DNA of 64,000 bases, taken from NCBI RefSeq assembly GCF_004011695.2, contig NC_082405.1, positions 806,001 through 870,000 of the forward strand, read 5' to 3'. The stretch's first letter is position 1. Each line of letters opens with the position of its first letter. A program made the translations under genes and the position numbers. This stretch comes from Ascochyta rabiei. Its lineage: Eukaryota; Ascomycota; Dothideomycetes; Pleosporales; Didymellaceae. Positions 30,371 to 41,695 of this stretch are shown in pieces. The notes under the pieces were generated by a model that saw only the letters and a list, made by a program, of their open reading frames with translations, was not told the DNA's origin and searched no databases.

Positions 30371-31776
30371 CTATAGTTCATCATGCCCGTCAGCGTCTGG
30401 CATCTTGATCTCTCCCTCTGGTCTGTTCAACGCCTTGTCAAGGACAACACCGCTCTTCTTCCTGTACTTATCCCACACGCCCCAGAAGTCCTTCTCCATG
30501 CCCTTTTCCATTTGATCCGGCAGCACCACTACATATTCAACATGGAGGTTGCCATACTGCAGCCCATCGTTATTCTCAAGCTGCTGGTGCCAAACTGGCA
30601 TGCCCTCCTCCTTCAGAATCTCGACGGTGTTGGGTTGCACAACTTCACCGCGCTTGCGGGATAGTTTGACAATGTGTCCGTCAAGGTGTGTGACATTGCG
30701 GGTCCAGTCGCCCATCCACGCTTCTCTCAGCGAGAGCACTTCGCGCCAGAACAGATCAGGACCGCGACGGCGGAAGAAGGTGCCATCTGTACGTTCGTGA
30801 TCTTGGGCGCCGAGTGCTGCATCCGCTTCAACAAGGTGCACGATGAGGTCTCCGGCGACGTAGTCGGGGCTTTCGTCAGCTTCGTTCTCGTATGTAATGC
30901 GCACACCGTCTGGCATGCCCTTCTCGATGTCGAGTTCGTGCGTCTCAGATTCACGAACGACCCTGCTGCCGTGGCAGATGGGGCACGGGTTTTTGATCGT
31001 CTTGCCCTTGCCGTTACATGCGTCGCACTGCATTTGGACTTGTTGGAAGAGCCCTGGCGCGAGTTGTTGGCGTCTAATAACTGCACCACGTCCGCCACAG
31101 GTGTCGCAGGTCTCGACGTGTCCGTCTGCTGAGCCGGATCCCTCACATGCAGAGCAGATGGCCTGCTTCTCGATTGTGAACTCGGTCTTGCGTCCGTTGT
31201 AGAAGTCGCGAAGAGGGATGGCGACACGAACTTCCATACTGGGGCCTCGTCGCTCTCCACCGTGGTGTCCAAAGTGGCCTGAGCCGCCGAAGAAGCGTGA
31301 GAAGAGATCGAAGGGGTCGTGACGCTGGCCCGGACCATTGCCCTTCTTGTGTTGCTCGATACCGTCGTGGCCATACTGGTCGTAGATCTTGCGGGTTTCT
31401 TCGACACTGAGGATATCGTAGGCTTCGGCGACTGCAACGAACTTTTGGTTCGCGCTCTCATCTCCACTGACATGTGTTAGTGAGGCTCTTGGAGAAGAGA
31501 GTTGGGTGGGATCCTTCACATACGGGTTCTTGTCGGGGTGAAACTTCTTGCTCAGACTGCGGTAGGCCTTCTTGAGCTCGCGCTCGGAGGCGTCTTTCTT
31601 CAGACCTAGTAACTACACCATACAGAGTCAGTGAATGGGTTTGACTTGAGATGCCTGAAGAATGCGGAGAAGAAATGGCGGCTATCAACTCGACCTACCT
31701 TGTAGTAGTCCTCTGCTCCGAGCACCAGCAGTGCAAAGCACAAGAGCAGCGCCAATTGCGCTATACGTATGAACAT
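30371..31776 (-). CDS. SCJ1: ER-lumenal DnaJ/Hsp40 co-chaperone (SCJ1 homologue)
   Basis: J-protein that stimulates the ER Hsp70 Kar2/BiP in protein folding and ERAD. Three exons (31699-31776, 31524-31612, 30371-31466) give 420 residues. A hydrophobic signal peptide opens the protein (MFIRIAQLALLLCFALLVLG). It is followed by the J domain with the essential HPD (KKFHPDKNP) split across introns 1 and 2, then a Gly/His-rich linker. Four CxxCxGxG-type zinc repeats follow (CSACEGSGS, CDTCGGRG, CDACNGKG, CPICHGSR), then the C-terminal substrate-binding domain. The protein ends in HDEL, the ER-retrieval signal, which settles the compartment. Introns are 86 and 57 nt. It is divergent from the mitochondrial uS17 gene, with 481 bp between start codons. 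Confidence 0.95.
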
Positions 31777-32257
31777 GTTGCACTATGAGGGGACACCAAG
31801 ACAGTGCCTGGTTGTAGATGGCAGTTCGAGCAGAAAGGACGGAAGGAAATGTGAATGCAGAAGCAGCTACATGAAACGCAGCGAAAGACTGCCAAAGCAA
31901 GCGAGCAAAAGATGGAGGGACCGCGGCGAAGTGAAACTTGAGGCTGTAGTCACTGGAGCTTTGGACACGATACCAACAACTCGTCCAATCGGAGCCGAGG
32001 TGCGCGTGGCTAGAGAGAGATGGCTGACTAAGGACTCGACTTCGAGCGTCAACTTTTTGCGGAGAGAGGCAGCATCTCCGCGTGCATCAATTGCGGCAGC
32101 GACGCCCAACCCACCTCGACTCACACGCACACGCTCGTCCCGGACGCATTCGCTTGTCGTCATTACCGTCCGCGCACCACCGCCGTGTCCAGTGCACCCA
32201 CAACCTCCACGCCCTCCACCGTCGTCTCAAATCGTGCCACCCCCGTAGCCATCCACC
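31777..32257. promoter_or_regulatory. Divergent intergenic region, SCJ1 / mitochondrial uS17
   Basis: 481 bp between the SCJ1 and uS17 start codons, so both promoters must lie here. The right half is C-rich on plus (CACCACCGCC-type), typical of fungal 5' UTRs. No specific factor site is claimed. Confidence 0.55.
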
Positions 32258-32911
32258 ATGGCGACAAAAGCCACCACCGTCGCGCCCCTGGTGCAGCAAT
32301 ACATCACCAGCCAGAAAGTCGGCGTCGTCGTCTCGGCCGGCAAGATGTCCCGCGCAGTCAAGGTCCGCGTCGCCGGACAAGAATGGAACAAGACGTTCCG
32401 CAAGCACTTCCCCTCGCACAAGCACTACACCGTCTCGGACCCCAACAACTCGCTCGTCGAGGGCGACGTCGTCCGCATCACCTCGGGCCACCGCACATCG
32501 TCCACCATCAGACACGTCGTGACAGCCATCGTCGCGCCCTTTGGCGAGCCCGTGGAGAACAGGCCGCGCGTGCTCAACGCGGACGAGCTGGACACGCTGA
32601 GGACGCAGGAGAGGCTGTTGAAGGACGTGAGGGCCGCAGAGAGGGGGAGAGAGGCGAGCGTGCAGAGACTGGCCCAGGCTGCCAAGCAGGGCGTCAGGAT
32701 CCCAACCCTGGAAGAGGCTGTGGAAAAGTTGCGCGTGCACGAGGAGACAGAGAAGACGAGGGCGGCGAACAAGGGTGGAAAGGAGGCGCATCGTGGGCAG
32801 GGCGGACAGACGGAGACGAAGCGAGAAAGGAGGAAAGCCGAGAAGGTCAAGAGCAGAGCGGAGAGACATGCTGCGGAAAGGGCCGAGAGCGCGAAGAAAC
32901 AGGTGGTATAA
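32258..32911 (+). CDS. MRPS17: Mitochondrial small-subunit ribosomal protein uS17m
   Basis: Component of the mitochondrial 37S ribosomal subunit. A single exon of 217 residues begins at an ATG in a good context (CACCATGGCG). The first ~95 residues match the S17 OB-fold: GVVVSAGKMSRAVKVRVAGQ, then TFRKHFPSHKHYTVSDP and GDVVRITSGH. The remaining ~120 residues form a charged, helical Lys/Arg/Glu-rich extension (KRERRKAEKVKSRAERHAA), longer than bacterial S17 (about 85 residues) as is usual for fungal mitochondrial homologues. The N-terminus has no strong classical presequence. It is convergent with CDC7, leaving 324 bp between stops. Confidence 0.9.
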   Translation: MATKATTVAPLVQQYITSQKVGVVVSAGKMSRAVKVRVAGQEWNKTFRKHFPSHKHYTVSDPNNSLVEGDVVRITSGHRTSSTIRHVVTAIVAPFGEPVENRPRVLNADELDTLRTQERLLKDVRAAERGREASVQRLAQAAKQGVRIPTLEEAVEKLRVHEETEKTRAANKGGKEAHRGQGGQTETKRERRKAEKVKSRAERHAAERAESAKKQVV

Positions 32912-33235
32912 GCTTGCAGAGGCGACGAGTCACGGTGTAGGACATTGTGTGTTTTGTGCAGTGTCACCAGACAGCTGCAGTTGTATCATAAGCCAGCATT
33001 TGGGCGGGATTTGATTATCATGTTCCTTGTATTTGTATTATCCTCTTGGGCAATGCTTTTGAGCAGCCGTAGTATACAAGGTGGAAGGGTATCGCAATAA
33101 GTCATCCGCCTGCCGCCCCTAGATGGCCAAAAACAAAACTCCAAGTACCATGCTTCAGGCGAGCCGTGCCGTGCCGTGCCAAAACGCCTCCCATGCATTG
33201 ATCATGTCATAACTGCGTCATCGTCGTCGTCCATT
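32912..33235. other. Convergent 3' region, uS17m / CDC7
   Basis: 324 bp between two stop codons on opposite strands. It must hold both 3' UTRs. No other feature is seen. Confidence 0.5.
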
Positions 33236-34674
33236 CTACGCTTCAACAAGGTCGACCATGCCATCGTCCCCCTCGTTGTCATCGTGGGCCTTTGCAAGGA
33301 AGGGGTGTCCAAGAGCCTCGTCGGCGGTTATGCGTTTGGCGGGGTTGCACTCCAGCAAGCGATGCAAGAACTGTACGGCCTCCTTCTCGTCCTCTTCCAG
33401 CTCCTTCTTTGGCGCTGTCTTGTCGCCAGTCCTTCCAGTGCACCAGAGGATGATCTTCTCCAAGCTGTGACCGCTCTCACTGTAACTTGGGATGTTGGTC
33501 TCGAAGACCTGGCCGTGCAGCAGAGAGGTTTCCCGCATCTTCTTGCGGCCGAAAATGGTGGTGATCTCAAGCAGTGCGTCGATGTCGTCTGCGCTGTGGA
33601 AGAAGGGAAAGCGGCGAGAGAGCATCGTTAGTAAGATGACACCTACACTCCACATGTCGATAGAGCACGTCTGCTGCGTGCACTTGAGCAGCACCTCCGG
33701 GGCACGAAATCCACGAGTACCCGCTCGGTTCGCTCGGCGGCTGTTTCGTGTGTCGTTCTTGGGGTAGCTGGACGTGTTGTGGCCGGACGACTGTGTCTGC
33801 GCATACACGCTGTGAGTCACTCTGTGACGGCGGTCCTCGTCTGATAGATGGCACGCACATGGGTGCCAGTCTGTGCCCTCACGCTCTGCCAGGCCAAAGT
33901 CGACAAGAACTCCACGCTGCAGCGCAGGATTGTAAAGGAAGTTTGTTGGCTTGACGTCGCGGTGGATAATTTTCTTCTGGTGCACCGCTCGAAGTGCTGT
34001 GAACAGGCTCCGGAAGTATAGACGCATCTCAGAGATCTTCATGTCTCTGTAGTAGTCCCGGAAGTCGCGATGCTGGAAGTAAGGAAGCACAGCAACGACT
34101 TGGTCCAGATGGCGGAAGGCAGTGATAAGCGGGCAGACTGAATCCGAGTCTCTCAAGTCGTACAGTAGCTCAAGCTCGTTGAATATCCGGATAGGACTGC
34201 TTGTGACGTAGATCTTCTTGATGGCAACGTAGTGGGGTCGCTTGGAGCGTTTCCGGGATCCAGGTGACGACCACTTTTTGTTCTCGCGCTCCTCAATGTC
34301 CCAGCTGTTGTCGAATTTGTTGTACTCCAGATCTTCGGCCTTGTAGACAGTGGAAAATGTTCCTGCGAGACATTGTGAGCCCACCATGTGACCCTGCATG
34401 CGGCAAGCCGACGGCCTGAAGACTTACCTTCGCCAATGCGGTTGATCAATCGAAAGCGTTTGTTGATGCCGACAAATGTCTCTTCAAAGCGTGACATGTC
34501 TTCGGCGACGGCATCTTCGATCTCTTCGTCACTGCTGTCGACCGTGTGCCCGCTTTCATCGAGGGGATCCATGCTTTCGCCTAGTTCTGAGTGGACTTCC
34601 TCCTCGTTCTGGCCGTCTTCATGCACATTGATCTGCTCCGCATGGCGCTGCAGCGACACACGAGCCTTCGCCAT
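33236..34674 (-). CDS. CDC7: CDC7-type kinase (catalytic subunit of Dbf4-dependent kinase)
   Basis: Nuclear Ser/Thr kinase that phosphorylates the MCM helicase to fire replication origins. Two exons, 34428-34674 and 33236-34362, over a 65-nt intron (GTAAGT...TCGCAG) give 457 residues. The intron interrupts the glycine loop (INRIGE|GTFSTVYKAED). Kinase motifs are complete: VAIKKIY with the ATP Lys, IIHRDVKPTNFLY, VLVDFGLAERE and GTRGFRAPEVLLK. Two features mark the CDC7 family: an insert of about 25 residues before the ATP Lys (WDIEERENKKWSSPGSRK) and a longer insert of about 55 residues between DFG and APE. The acidic N-terminus (DSSDEEIEDAVAEDMSRFEE) is also typical. It is divergent from condensin CND1, with 260 bp between starts. 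Confidence 0.92.
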
Positions 34675-34934
34675 GGTGGGGTGCGGTAGAAGCTGGGTAG
34701 TGTTGTGCGTGTGGGAGCATCCGTGCTGCGGGTTTGCGTGAAGACGCGACCAAAGTCATCACGTTAGGCCCAATGCGGCTAAAGACAAACACAACGCGCC
34801 TTCCGTGCGGCGGCGGCCCGCATCTGCTTGTTTGCTTTTCGTGCTCGCAAACAACACGCCCCCGACGACGCCGTGTGGCCGCGCATTGTCGTTTCTTCTT
34901 TTGCTTCTTTCCTCCTGACGCGATTCTGGGCACG
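34675..34934. promoter_or_regulatory. Short divergent promoter region, CDC7 / CND1
   Basis: 260 bp between two start codons of opposite genes, so the promoters must be shared or interleaved. It is CpG-rich in the centre. I claim no specific cell-cycle factor site. Confidence 0.55.
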
Positions 34935-37900
34935 ATGGAGGCGCGCGTCGATTTCGACATCAACGAGGCGATCAAGCTGTTCGATAGCGATCCTGCAACG
35001 ATTCCAGCGCCCGAGGCACCCCGGGCCCTGCAAGAGTGCGAAGATGACCCAGAAGCGCTGTCGTCGCTGGCGTTGATCAACAGCGAGCTGAATCCGGTGG
35101 TTGACGCCGTAGCGGAGAGTCCAGATGCCATCACTCGCAGCTCCGTCTTCGACACCCTCCAGTTCCTCCTCAAGTGTGTTCCAGCCCGCCCTGCCTGTGC
35201 AAGCAACAAAACAACGGCGCATGAGTCTGACCTTACCGTCCAATCTAGAAACTCGGCACAGATACCTCCAGCCGCCCTCGGCAAGATCCTCGACCTCATC
35301 GTCTCCGCGCTTTCCACCCAAGCCGACATCGTGCACGCCGACCTCGAAGCCGAAGACCAAGATGCAATCCCGCACCACAAGACCCTCCTAGAGATGTACG
35401 CTTTTCTGTTCCGGTGGACCATATCCGCAGTCGAAACAAGAGCGCTCGAGAAGTCGGCATCAGCGCCCGCAGCAAGAGGGCGGGGCAAGACGGGCAAGTC
35501 CAAGGCGGGCTCCAGCAAGGACGGCACATGGGACGCAGCGGCACAGCTCGAGACGGCGCTCGATAGGGTCAGCAAGGTCTTGAAGCTCAAGCTGGGCCGC
35601 ATATTCGTCACAACGTCAGAGCGAGACACCTTCGTTGGCCTCTTCACCAAGCCCGTCTACCACATCCTGGAGAACGAGGCAAGAGTGAAGAATGCTGCCA
35701 TACGCAACCACTGCTTCCGCGTCCTCTGCATTGCCGTCAAGCACCACGGCCACGCATACACCGCGCAGACATCGATCAACCAATGCCTCACCTACTTCGA
35801 ACACCTGTCCGAGCCTATGGCCGAGTTCCTGCACACCCTTGCCGACGCATACGATTACTCGCAACTGGCCGAGGACGTGCTCAAAGACATCAGCACGAAA
35901 GAGTACAGCGCTACAGACCTGAAGGGCCCCAAATCCGTGTCGACATTCCTAATCAAGATCTCTGAGCTGCTGCCAAATCTCATCATCAAGCAAGGAGCAC
36001 TGCTCAACAACCTCCTCGACAGCGAAGCTTATACTCTTCGATGCGCCATGATCGAAGTTTGTGGCAACCTGATCAACATGCTCAGCAAGCTGAGCCAAGA
36101 CGATCGCAGCGAGGCCCACAAAAGAAACATCGACATCTTCTTCGACGTGCTGGAACAGAGATTTCTGGATATCAACCCTTACTGTCGGTGCCGTGTGATG
36201 CAGGTCTACGTTAAGCTTTGTGACCTCCCCCACATGAGTTCGAAACAAGGACGCAAGCGCCGACAGATGGCTGCAGATTTCTCCGAACAGAGCCTCAGAG
36301 ACAAAAGCAGCAACGTACGTCGAAATGCCATTAAGCTACTCTCAAAACTCGTCGAAACACATCCCTTCTCGGCAATGTACAACGGTCTGTTGTCAACGGA
36401 GAGCTGGGAGCAAGGACTTGAGGGAATCGATGCGAACATCGCCGCACTGAAGCCTCCGGAAGAGTTGCAAGAGCGTGCGCCAGGCGAGGTCGACGAATCG
36501 ATGCTACTTGACGCAACTCAAGCCGACGCTGGTACCGCGAAAGACCCGGCCGAGATGAACGAGGAGGAGCAAGCTGCGTTAGTTGTCAAGTTGCAAAAGG
36601 ACGCTGAGACCGTCCAGGAACTGGAAAAGTTCAACAAGGCACGCTCGTTTGTTCGGCAAGCACTGCGGTTCATCGAGGTGATCAACGATGCGGCCGAGCA
36701 GGTGATGCAGCTGCTTTCTTCCAAGAACAAGAGCGAAGTCATCGAGGCCATGGACTTCTTCACTACAATCGATGCGTACAAGATTGCGAACGCGAGACTC
36801 GGCATCAAAAGGATGCTCCGGCTCATCTGGACCAAAGGCAACAGCGACGAGGGCAAGGGCGTTCAAGCGCACCTCATTGACTGCTACAAGGGCTTGTTTT
36901 TCAACGCGCCTCCAGGCTGTGATACAAACCAAGCTGCCAACTACATCACTCGTGGCATGATCAGTCTGACCTTCGACACGACACCGGCCGAACTCATTTC
37001 TCTTGAGCAACTTCTCAGTACTATGATGAAGCAAGGCTTGGTTAACAGCCTAGTCATTGAAAAGCTTTGGGCAATTTACGGTTATCAGAAGAAGGACATA
37101 TCTATGAGGCAGCGCCGAGGTGCCATCATCGTTCTGGGCATGCTGGCACTTTCGTCACCAGACATCATTGTGCAAGAGATGGAGACCTGTCTGCGCATTG
37201 GCCTGGGAAAATTTGGTCATCGCGACTTCGGACTAGCTCGATACACCTGCGTTGCTTTGCGCCGAATCAGTGCACCTCCCGGCAAGCAACAGGCTGGTGA
37301 AGCTCAAGCTCCGGCCGTCAAACTTCCCAACGACCACGCCGTGTTGGTAAGGCTAGCCGCAATGTGCGAACTGGAATCTGACAGTAAGGATTGGTTCGGA
37401 GTCGCCGATCAAGCGATCAGTGCAATCTATGTGCTTTCGAGACATCCAGATGTACTCTGTTCGGACATTATCAGACAGGTCGCCAAGCGTGTATTTTCCC
37501 CGAAAGCACCTTCTCGCCCAACCTCTAGTTCCGGCCCGAAAGGAGATGGCTCAGATCCCATAGATGTAGATGAGGAGATGCCCGACGCACCTGCTCTTGA
37601 CGCCCCACAGCCAAAGAAACAGAACTCGGCGTTGGCACTATCGCAGCTCGTGTTCATTGTTGGACACGTAGCCATAAAGCAGATTGTTCATCTGGAAATC
37701 TGCGAACTTGAGTTCAAGCGACGCAAGGCCGAAAAGGAGAAGGATAAGAAGGCAGCACCTCGAAAGTCATTAGCTCCCGAGCCAACGCCATTGAAGAAGG
37801 GACGCAAGAGAGGTGCTGCCAAGGATCCGACGCCTGCGCCGGAGGCGGAAGCCGATGATCTTGACCTCATGGCGGGTACCAACGAGGATGATTTCACCGA

Positions 37901-38743
37901 TGCCATCGCCCACGTCCGTGAAAGAGAGTTATTGTTTGGCCCACAGTCCCTTCTGGCCAACTTTGGTCCCTTGGTATCGGACATCTGCGCCAACAACACC
38001 TCGTACAACCACCCAACGTTACAAGCTCAAGCTGCGCTATGTCTAGGCAAGCTAATGTGTGTCAGTCAGCAATACTGCGAAGACAACCTCAATCTTCTGC
38101 TCAATATCCTTGAGCGTAGCCAGGATGCCGTCGTTCGTAGCAACTTGGTTATTGCACTTGGTGATATGGCTGTCTGTTTCAACCACTTGGTCGAGCAAGA
38201 TACTGAGTTCCTGTACCGCCGTCTTAACGACAGCGATCCGAGTGTCAAGCGAACATGTCTCCAGACACTGACCTTCCTTATCCTCGCGGGTCAGGTCAAG
38301 GTCAAGGGCCAGCTGGCCGAGATGGCCAAGTGCATTGAGGACAGTGACAAGAAGATTACTGAGATGGCGCGTCAATTCTTCAGCGAGTTGTCTACGAAGG
38401 ACAATGCTATCTACAATCAGTTTGTCGACATGTTCAGTACTCTCAGTGCTGATACTGCGCTCGATGAAGACGCATTTAAGCGAATCATCAAGTATCTTGC
38501 TGGGTACATTGAGAAGGTAAGCTTCCTTGCAGGTTTTAGCATCAACATGAACAGTATATTGACTACGCACAGGAGAAACAAGCCAAACAACTCTCCGCCA
38601 AACTTGCTTCTCGATTGCCACGAGCTGAGAACGAGAGACAGTGGAGGGATATCGAGTACACGTTGGGCTTCCTCCAACACAAGGATGAGGAAATTCAGAA
38701 GATGTTGTCCGAGGGCTTCAAGGTCGTTCAGGCGACGGCTTAG
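34935..38743 (+). CDS. CND1: Condensin complex subunit 1 (CND1/YCS4, CAP-D2)
   Basis: HEAT-repeat subunit of condensin, needed to compact and segregate mitotic chromosomes. Three exons, 34935-35173, 35249-38516 and 38555-38743, give 1231 residues. The N-terminus (MEARVDFDINEAIKLFDSD) fits the family. The Cnd1 core includes NPYCRCRVMQVYVKLCDLP. The C-terminal Cnd1 domain has LNDSDPSVKRTCLQTLTFL, then EDSDKKITEMARQFFSELS. The first intron (75 nt, GTGTGT...ATCTAG) has no stop and is a multiple of three, so reading through would add 25 residues. Removing it gives LLKNSAQIPPAALGKILDL, which reads better. The last intron is only 38 nt (GTAAGC...GAACAG). The final exon restores YIDYAQEKQAKQL. Without splicing the frame runs to 38837 with a non-conserved tail. 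Confidence 0.93.
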
Positions 38744-39315
38744 AGTCCTTGTATTTTTCCTACTTTGCGATGGCGTTTGTCACGACTTCAACGATATGAT
38801 ACCTTGGGCAGAGACGATACTGGCGTCCACATCTTGAGTGGGATTCCATTCGAAAAGGCGAAGATGGAGTAATTATGTTGATGAATTGAACAGTGAATAC
38901 TGCAGCGATACGCTTGCTCATTGAATACTCTCGTAGTCCCAAATCCGTTCTCATCTCTTCTTGTACTCGAATGCAAAAGAGCCCAAGGCTGCCACAATAC
39001 GCCAAAATGCGTTTGCCGAGAGTTATCCAAACGCCGTGATGTGCTTATGAGATCGTCTCCTGCCCTCGTCTTGTGCAGCTGCCGTCCTCCAGTGTTATCT
39101 TCTTCTCTCCACCTCCTCTCCTTATCTCGCTCGTGCTTGCACACCACGCCGTCTCGTGCAATCACCGCCACCACCATCACCCACCCCTCATGTCATGTCT
39201 TCCCCTTGGCCGCGGGTCTAGGATGATTCGGATGCGGCCCCCCATTCAGCCCCTGTATCATACCAAACAGGTACTTTTCTCGACTCGAGCCCAAGCTTCC
39301 GCACTCCCCGTCTAG
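38744..39315. other. Convergent 3' intergenic region
   Basis: 572 bp between the stops of CND1 (+) and the small Cys-rich gene (-). Nothing recognised apart from C/T-rich stretches around 39070-39200. Confidence 0.5.
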
Positions 39316-39602
39316 TCACGCGGCCGCAAGCGTGCCCATGGGTGGATATGTCTTGTCGTCGACCTGCACGCGCGGAGCGCATGTGCACCACTCCGAGGCC
39401 GGCACGTGGCTCATGACGCCCGAGACATGCTTGCCGCAGCCCCACCATGTCGTTTTGTCTGTGAAAGCGCGGGCGTTAGCTGTGTTGCGTGCGTGCGTAC
39501 GTGTGCGCGTGCGTTGGGGAGCGGGAACACAGGCTGCCGGGTCTGGCGCGGCGGATTCATGGGGTACGTACTGCATGTGTCGCAAGCTGCCTTCTTGCAC
39601 AT
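39316..39602 (-). CDS. Small cysteine-rich protein with paired CxxC/CxC motifs, 57 aa
   Basis: Two exons, 39572-39602 (31 nt) and 39316-39458 (143 nt), over a 113-nt GTACGT...TTCACAG intron give 57 residues. The start is MCKKAACDTCNKTTWWGCG, followed by a second cysteine pair in ASEWCTCAPRV and a PPMG near the end. Six cysteines arranged C-x4-C-x2-C, C, C-x1-C suggest a metal-binding or disulfide-knotted fold. There is no signal peptide, so a cytosolic or nuclear metal-binding protein is more likely. I recall small fungal hypothetical proteins with the same KTTWWGCG core and with the intron dividing the first CxxC from it. No function is known to me. A 175-residue open frame overlapping this on the same strand is a read-through of the intron region in other frames. 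Confidence 0.75.
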
Positions 39603-40845
39603 GTTGGCGTGTCTGGCGAGTGTAGGGACTTGGGGAGGCGACGGCAAAGCGATGCAAGAGTTCGAGGTCGAGTGTAAAGCCTAATAAGACGGCACGGGTT
39701 GTATATATTTGCTTGTTGGTGAGCCAAGTAAAGCCACTTGTTTCTCGACCTTTGTCTGGCACGGGAAGAGAGTCTATTTCAAGGAATGGGATCGTCAAAG
39801 TCCGGTAGACAGCAAGAAGAAGGGGAAAAAAAGGGACGGCCAAATCTCAAAAACTCCAGCTTAAGATTGATAGAAAAATCCGGAACACAAACATTCCACA
39901 AGATCATATATGTAAACAAAATTAACTCCACATTGCTCGCCGTCCTGAAGGTAGAAAGAAGAAGGATTCGCAGTTTCGTGTTCGGAGGGCCATACAGTCA
40001 GCAGTCGGCGATGTGGTAGTCGGCGACCACATGCGGAAATATACCTAGGCCAATCAAATCCCGCACTTCCAGCCCTTGCGCGCATGAGGAACCCACATGC
40101 TTCCCCGAGGTCACCTTAGCGGAGACATAAGACGCCGTGGAGAGGTGTGGATGCGTAGCCAGCCCAGCCAACGAGCGCAGACGCACGAGAAACCCGCGTG
40201 GAGACGGCGTTGGCGGCGGGAACGGCGTGGTCGGGCGCTGCTACAGGGTGCTGTTAATCTGATCTAGTGAGGCGAAGACGGTGCTAAAGCGAGGTAGGCG
40301 GCGGGAAGGGTATTGGAACGTGTGTGCAGGTGAACTGTCAGAGGGTGCGGGTCCAAGTCGAGGGCGTCCTGGTGCGTTTCTGGTGCGTCCCTACAACCAG
40401 AAGTGTGGGACGCACTACGCACGTGGATTTGGAATGCGCGAGAGGCTGAAGAGAGTATTTCACTTTTAAGCCGCTCGTGGAGGCCGCTTTTTGGCCGTGC
40501 TTGGAAGCGGCGTACGGTATGTCGTTGCGATATCCCTGGTCAACGTGTAAACGGCGATTATTTGGGGTGGCACAACCGTCATAATGGTAGAATCGTATGA
40601 TCATGACACAAGTACTATGGCAGAATCATGCTATATCTATGACAAGATGTCCTTCTAATCAAACAAGAGCGGTCTGACTCGGGACTTTTGAGGTGAGTCA
40701 AAACGCCTCCGCTAGGAAATGCTAAAACAATCCCCGCTCGGAGCTGCAGGGCAACGCGACTAAACACTTGCATCGCCGACTGCAAGGCCAGCACATCCAC
40801 GACGTCTACGGTGTTAACGGCGGGCTGGAGGATGATCTCACACGC
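39603..40845. other. Intergenic region
   Basis: About 1.2 kb with the promoter of the small Cys-rich gene at its left end and the 3' UTR of DBP3 at its right. Short open frames on both strands show no recognisable content. Confidence 0.5.
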
Positions 40846-41662
40846 TTAATCAAACGTGATCTTCGTCGCTGCCTTCATGTCGCCAGTGTCCTTGTAAAAC
40901 GCACCGTAGGCCTCATGACCCTTCTTCTTGACGGTAGTGCCAAACTTCATCAGTTCCTCTGGTACGGGCTGATTGGCTGCCTTGAGGACGTTGATGAGAC
41001 TACGCAAGGTTAGTGTATGTTGGTGGGTTCAGACTAAGGTGAAACTTACGATCCAGACAGGCCCTTGTCGTGCTCGGTGAACAGAGTAATTGCAAGACCA
41101 TCTTGTCCCGCGCGACCTGTTCGCCCAATTCGGTGCACGTAGTCTTCAGCTGTCAAGGGGAAGGTGACGTTGATGACGACCTTTACAGCTGGGATATCCA
41201 GACCACGCGCAGCCACATCTGTTGCTACGAGCAGCGGAACCTTGCCCTCTTTGAAGGCTGCCAAAGAAGCAGTGCGCTTGTCTTGGCTCAGATCGCCGTG
41301 GATTCCGCCGACTCTGAAGCCTGATCTCTGGATGAACTGCTCGATGCGCATAGCCTCCTTCTTGTACAAACAGAAGACCAGAATACGGTCATCCTTGTTC
41401 TTGCCGGACTGATACTGTCTAAGGAGCTGCAGCAAACGCTGCTCCTTAGCACGGGGATCTACAACTTCAACCTCCTGCTTGATGCGGATGTTGGCACGGA
41501 GTTCACCGGATACATTGTCGCCGATCGTGATCTTGACAGGTGAGACCATAAAGGTGGACGCTAGCTCACGGACGGAAGGAGGCCAAGTCGCAGTAAACAT
41601 GAGCGTCTGGCGCTTCTTGGGACACTGTGTGATGATCTGGCGGATGGGTTCCTCGAAACCCT

Positions 41663-41695
<33 letters not shown>

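Noticed and set aside
34779..35650. Long antisense frames (199 and 343 residues) over the CDC7/CND1 start region
   Set aside because: They mirror GC-rich coding sequence of CND1 and have Ser/Arg-rich translations with no family content.
39316..39843. 175-residue minus frame over the small Cys-rich gene
   Set aside because: It runs through an intron with clear GTACGT and CACAG ends. Splicing yields the more convincing 57-aa product.
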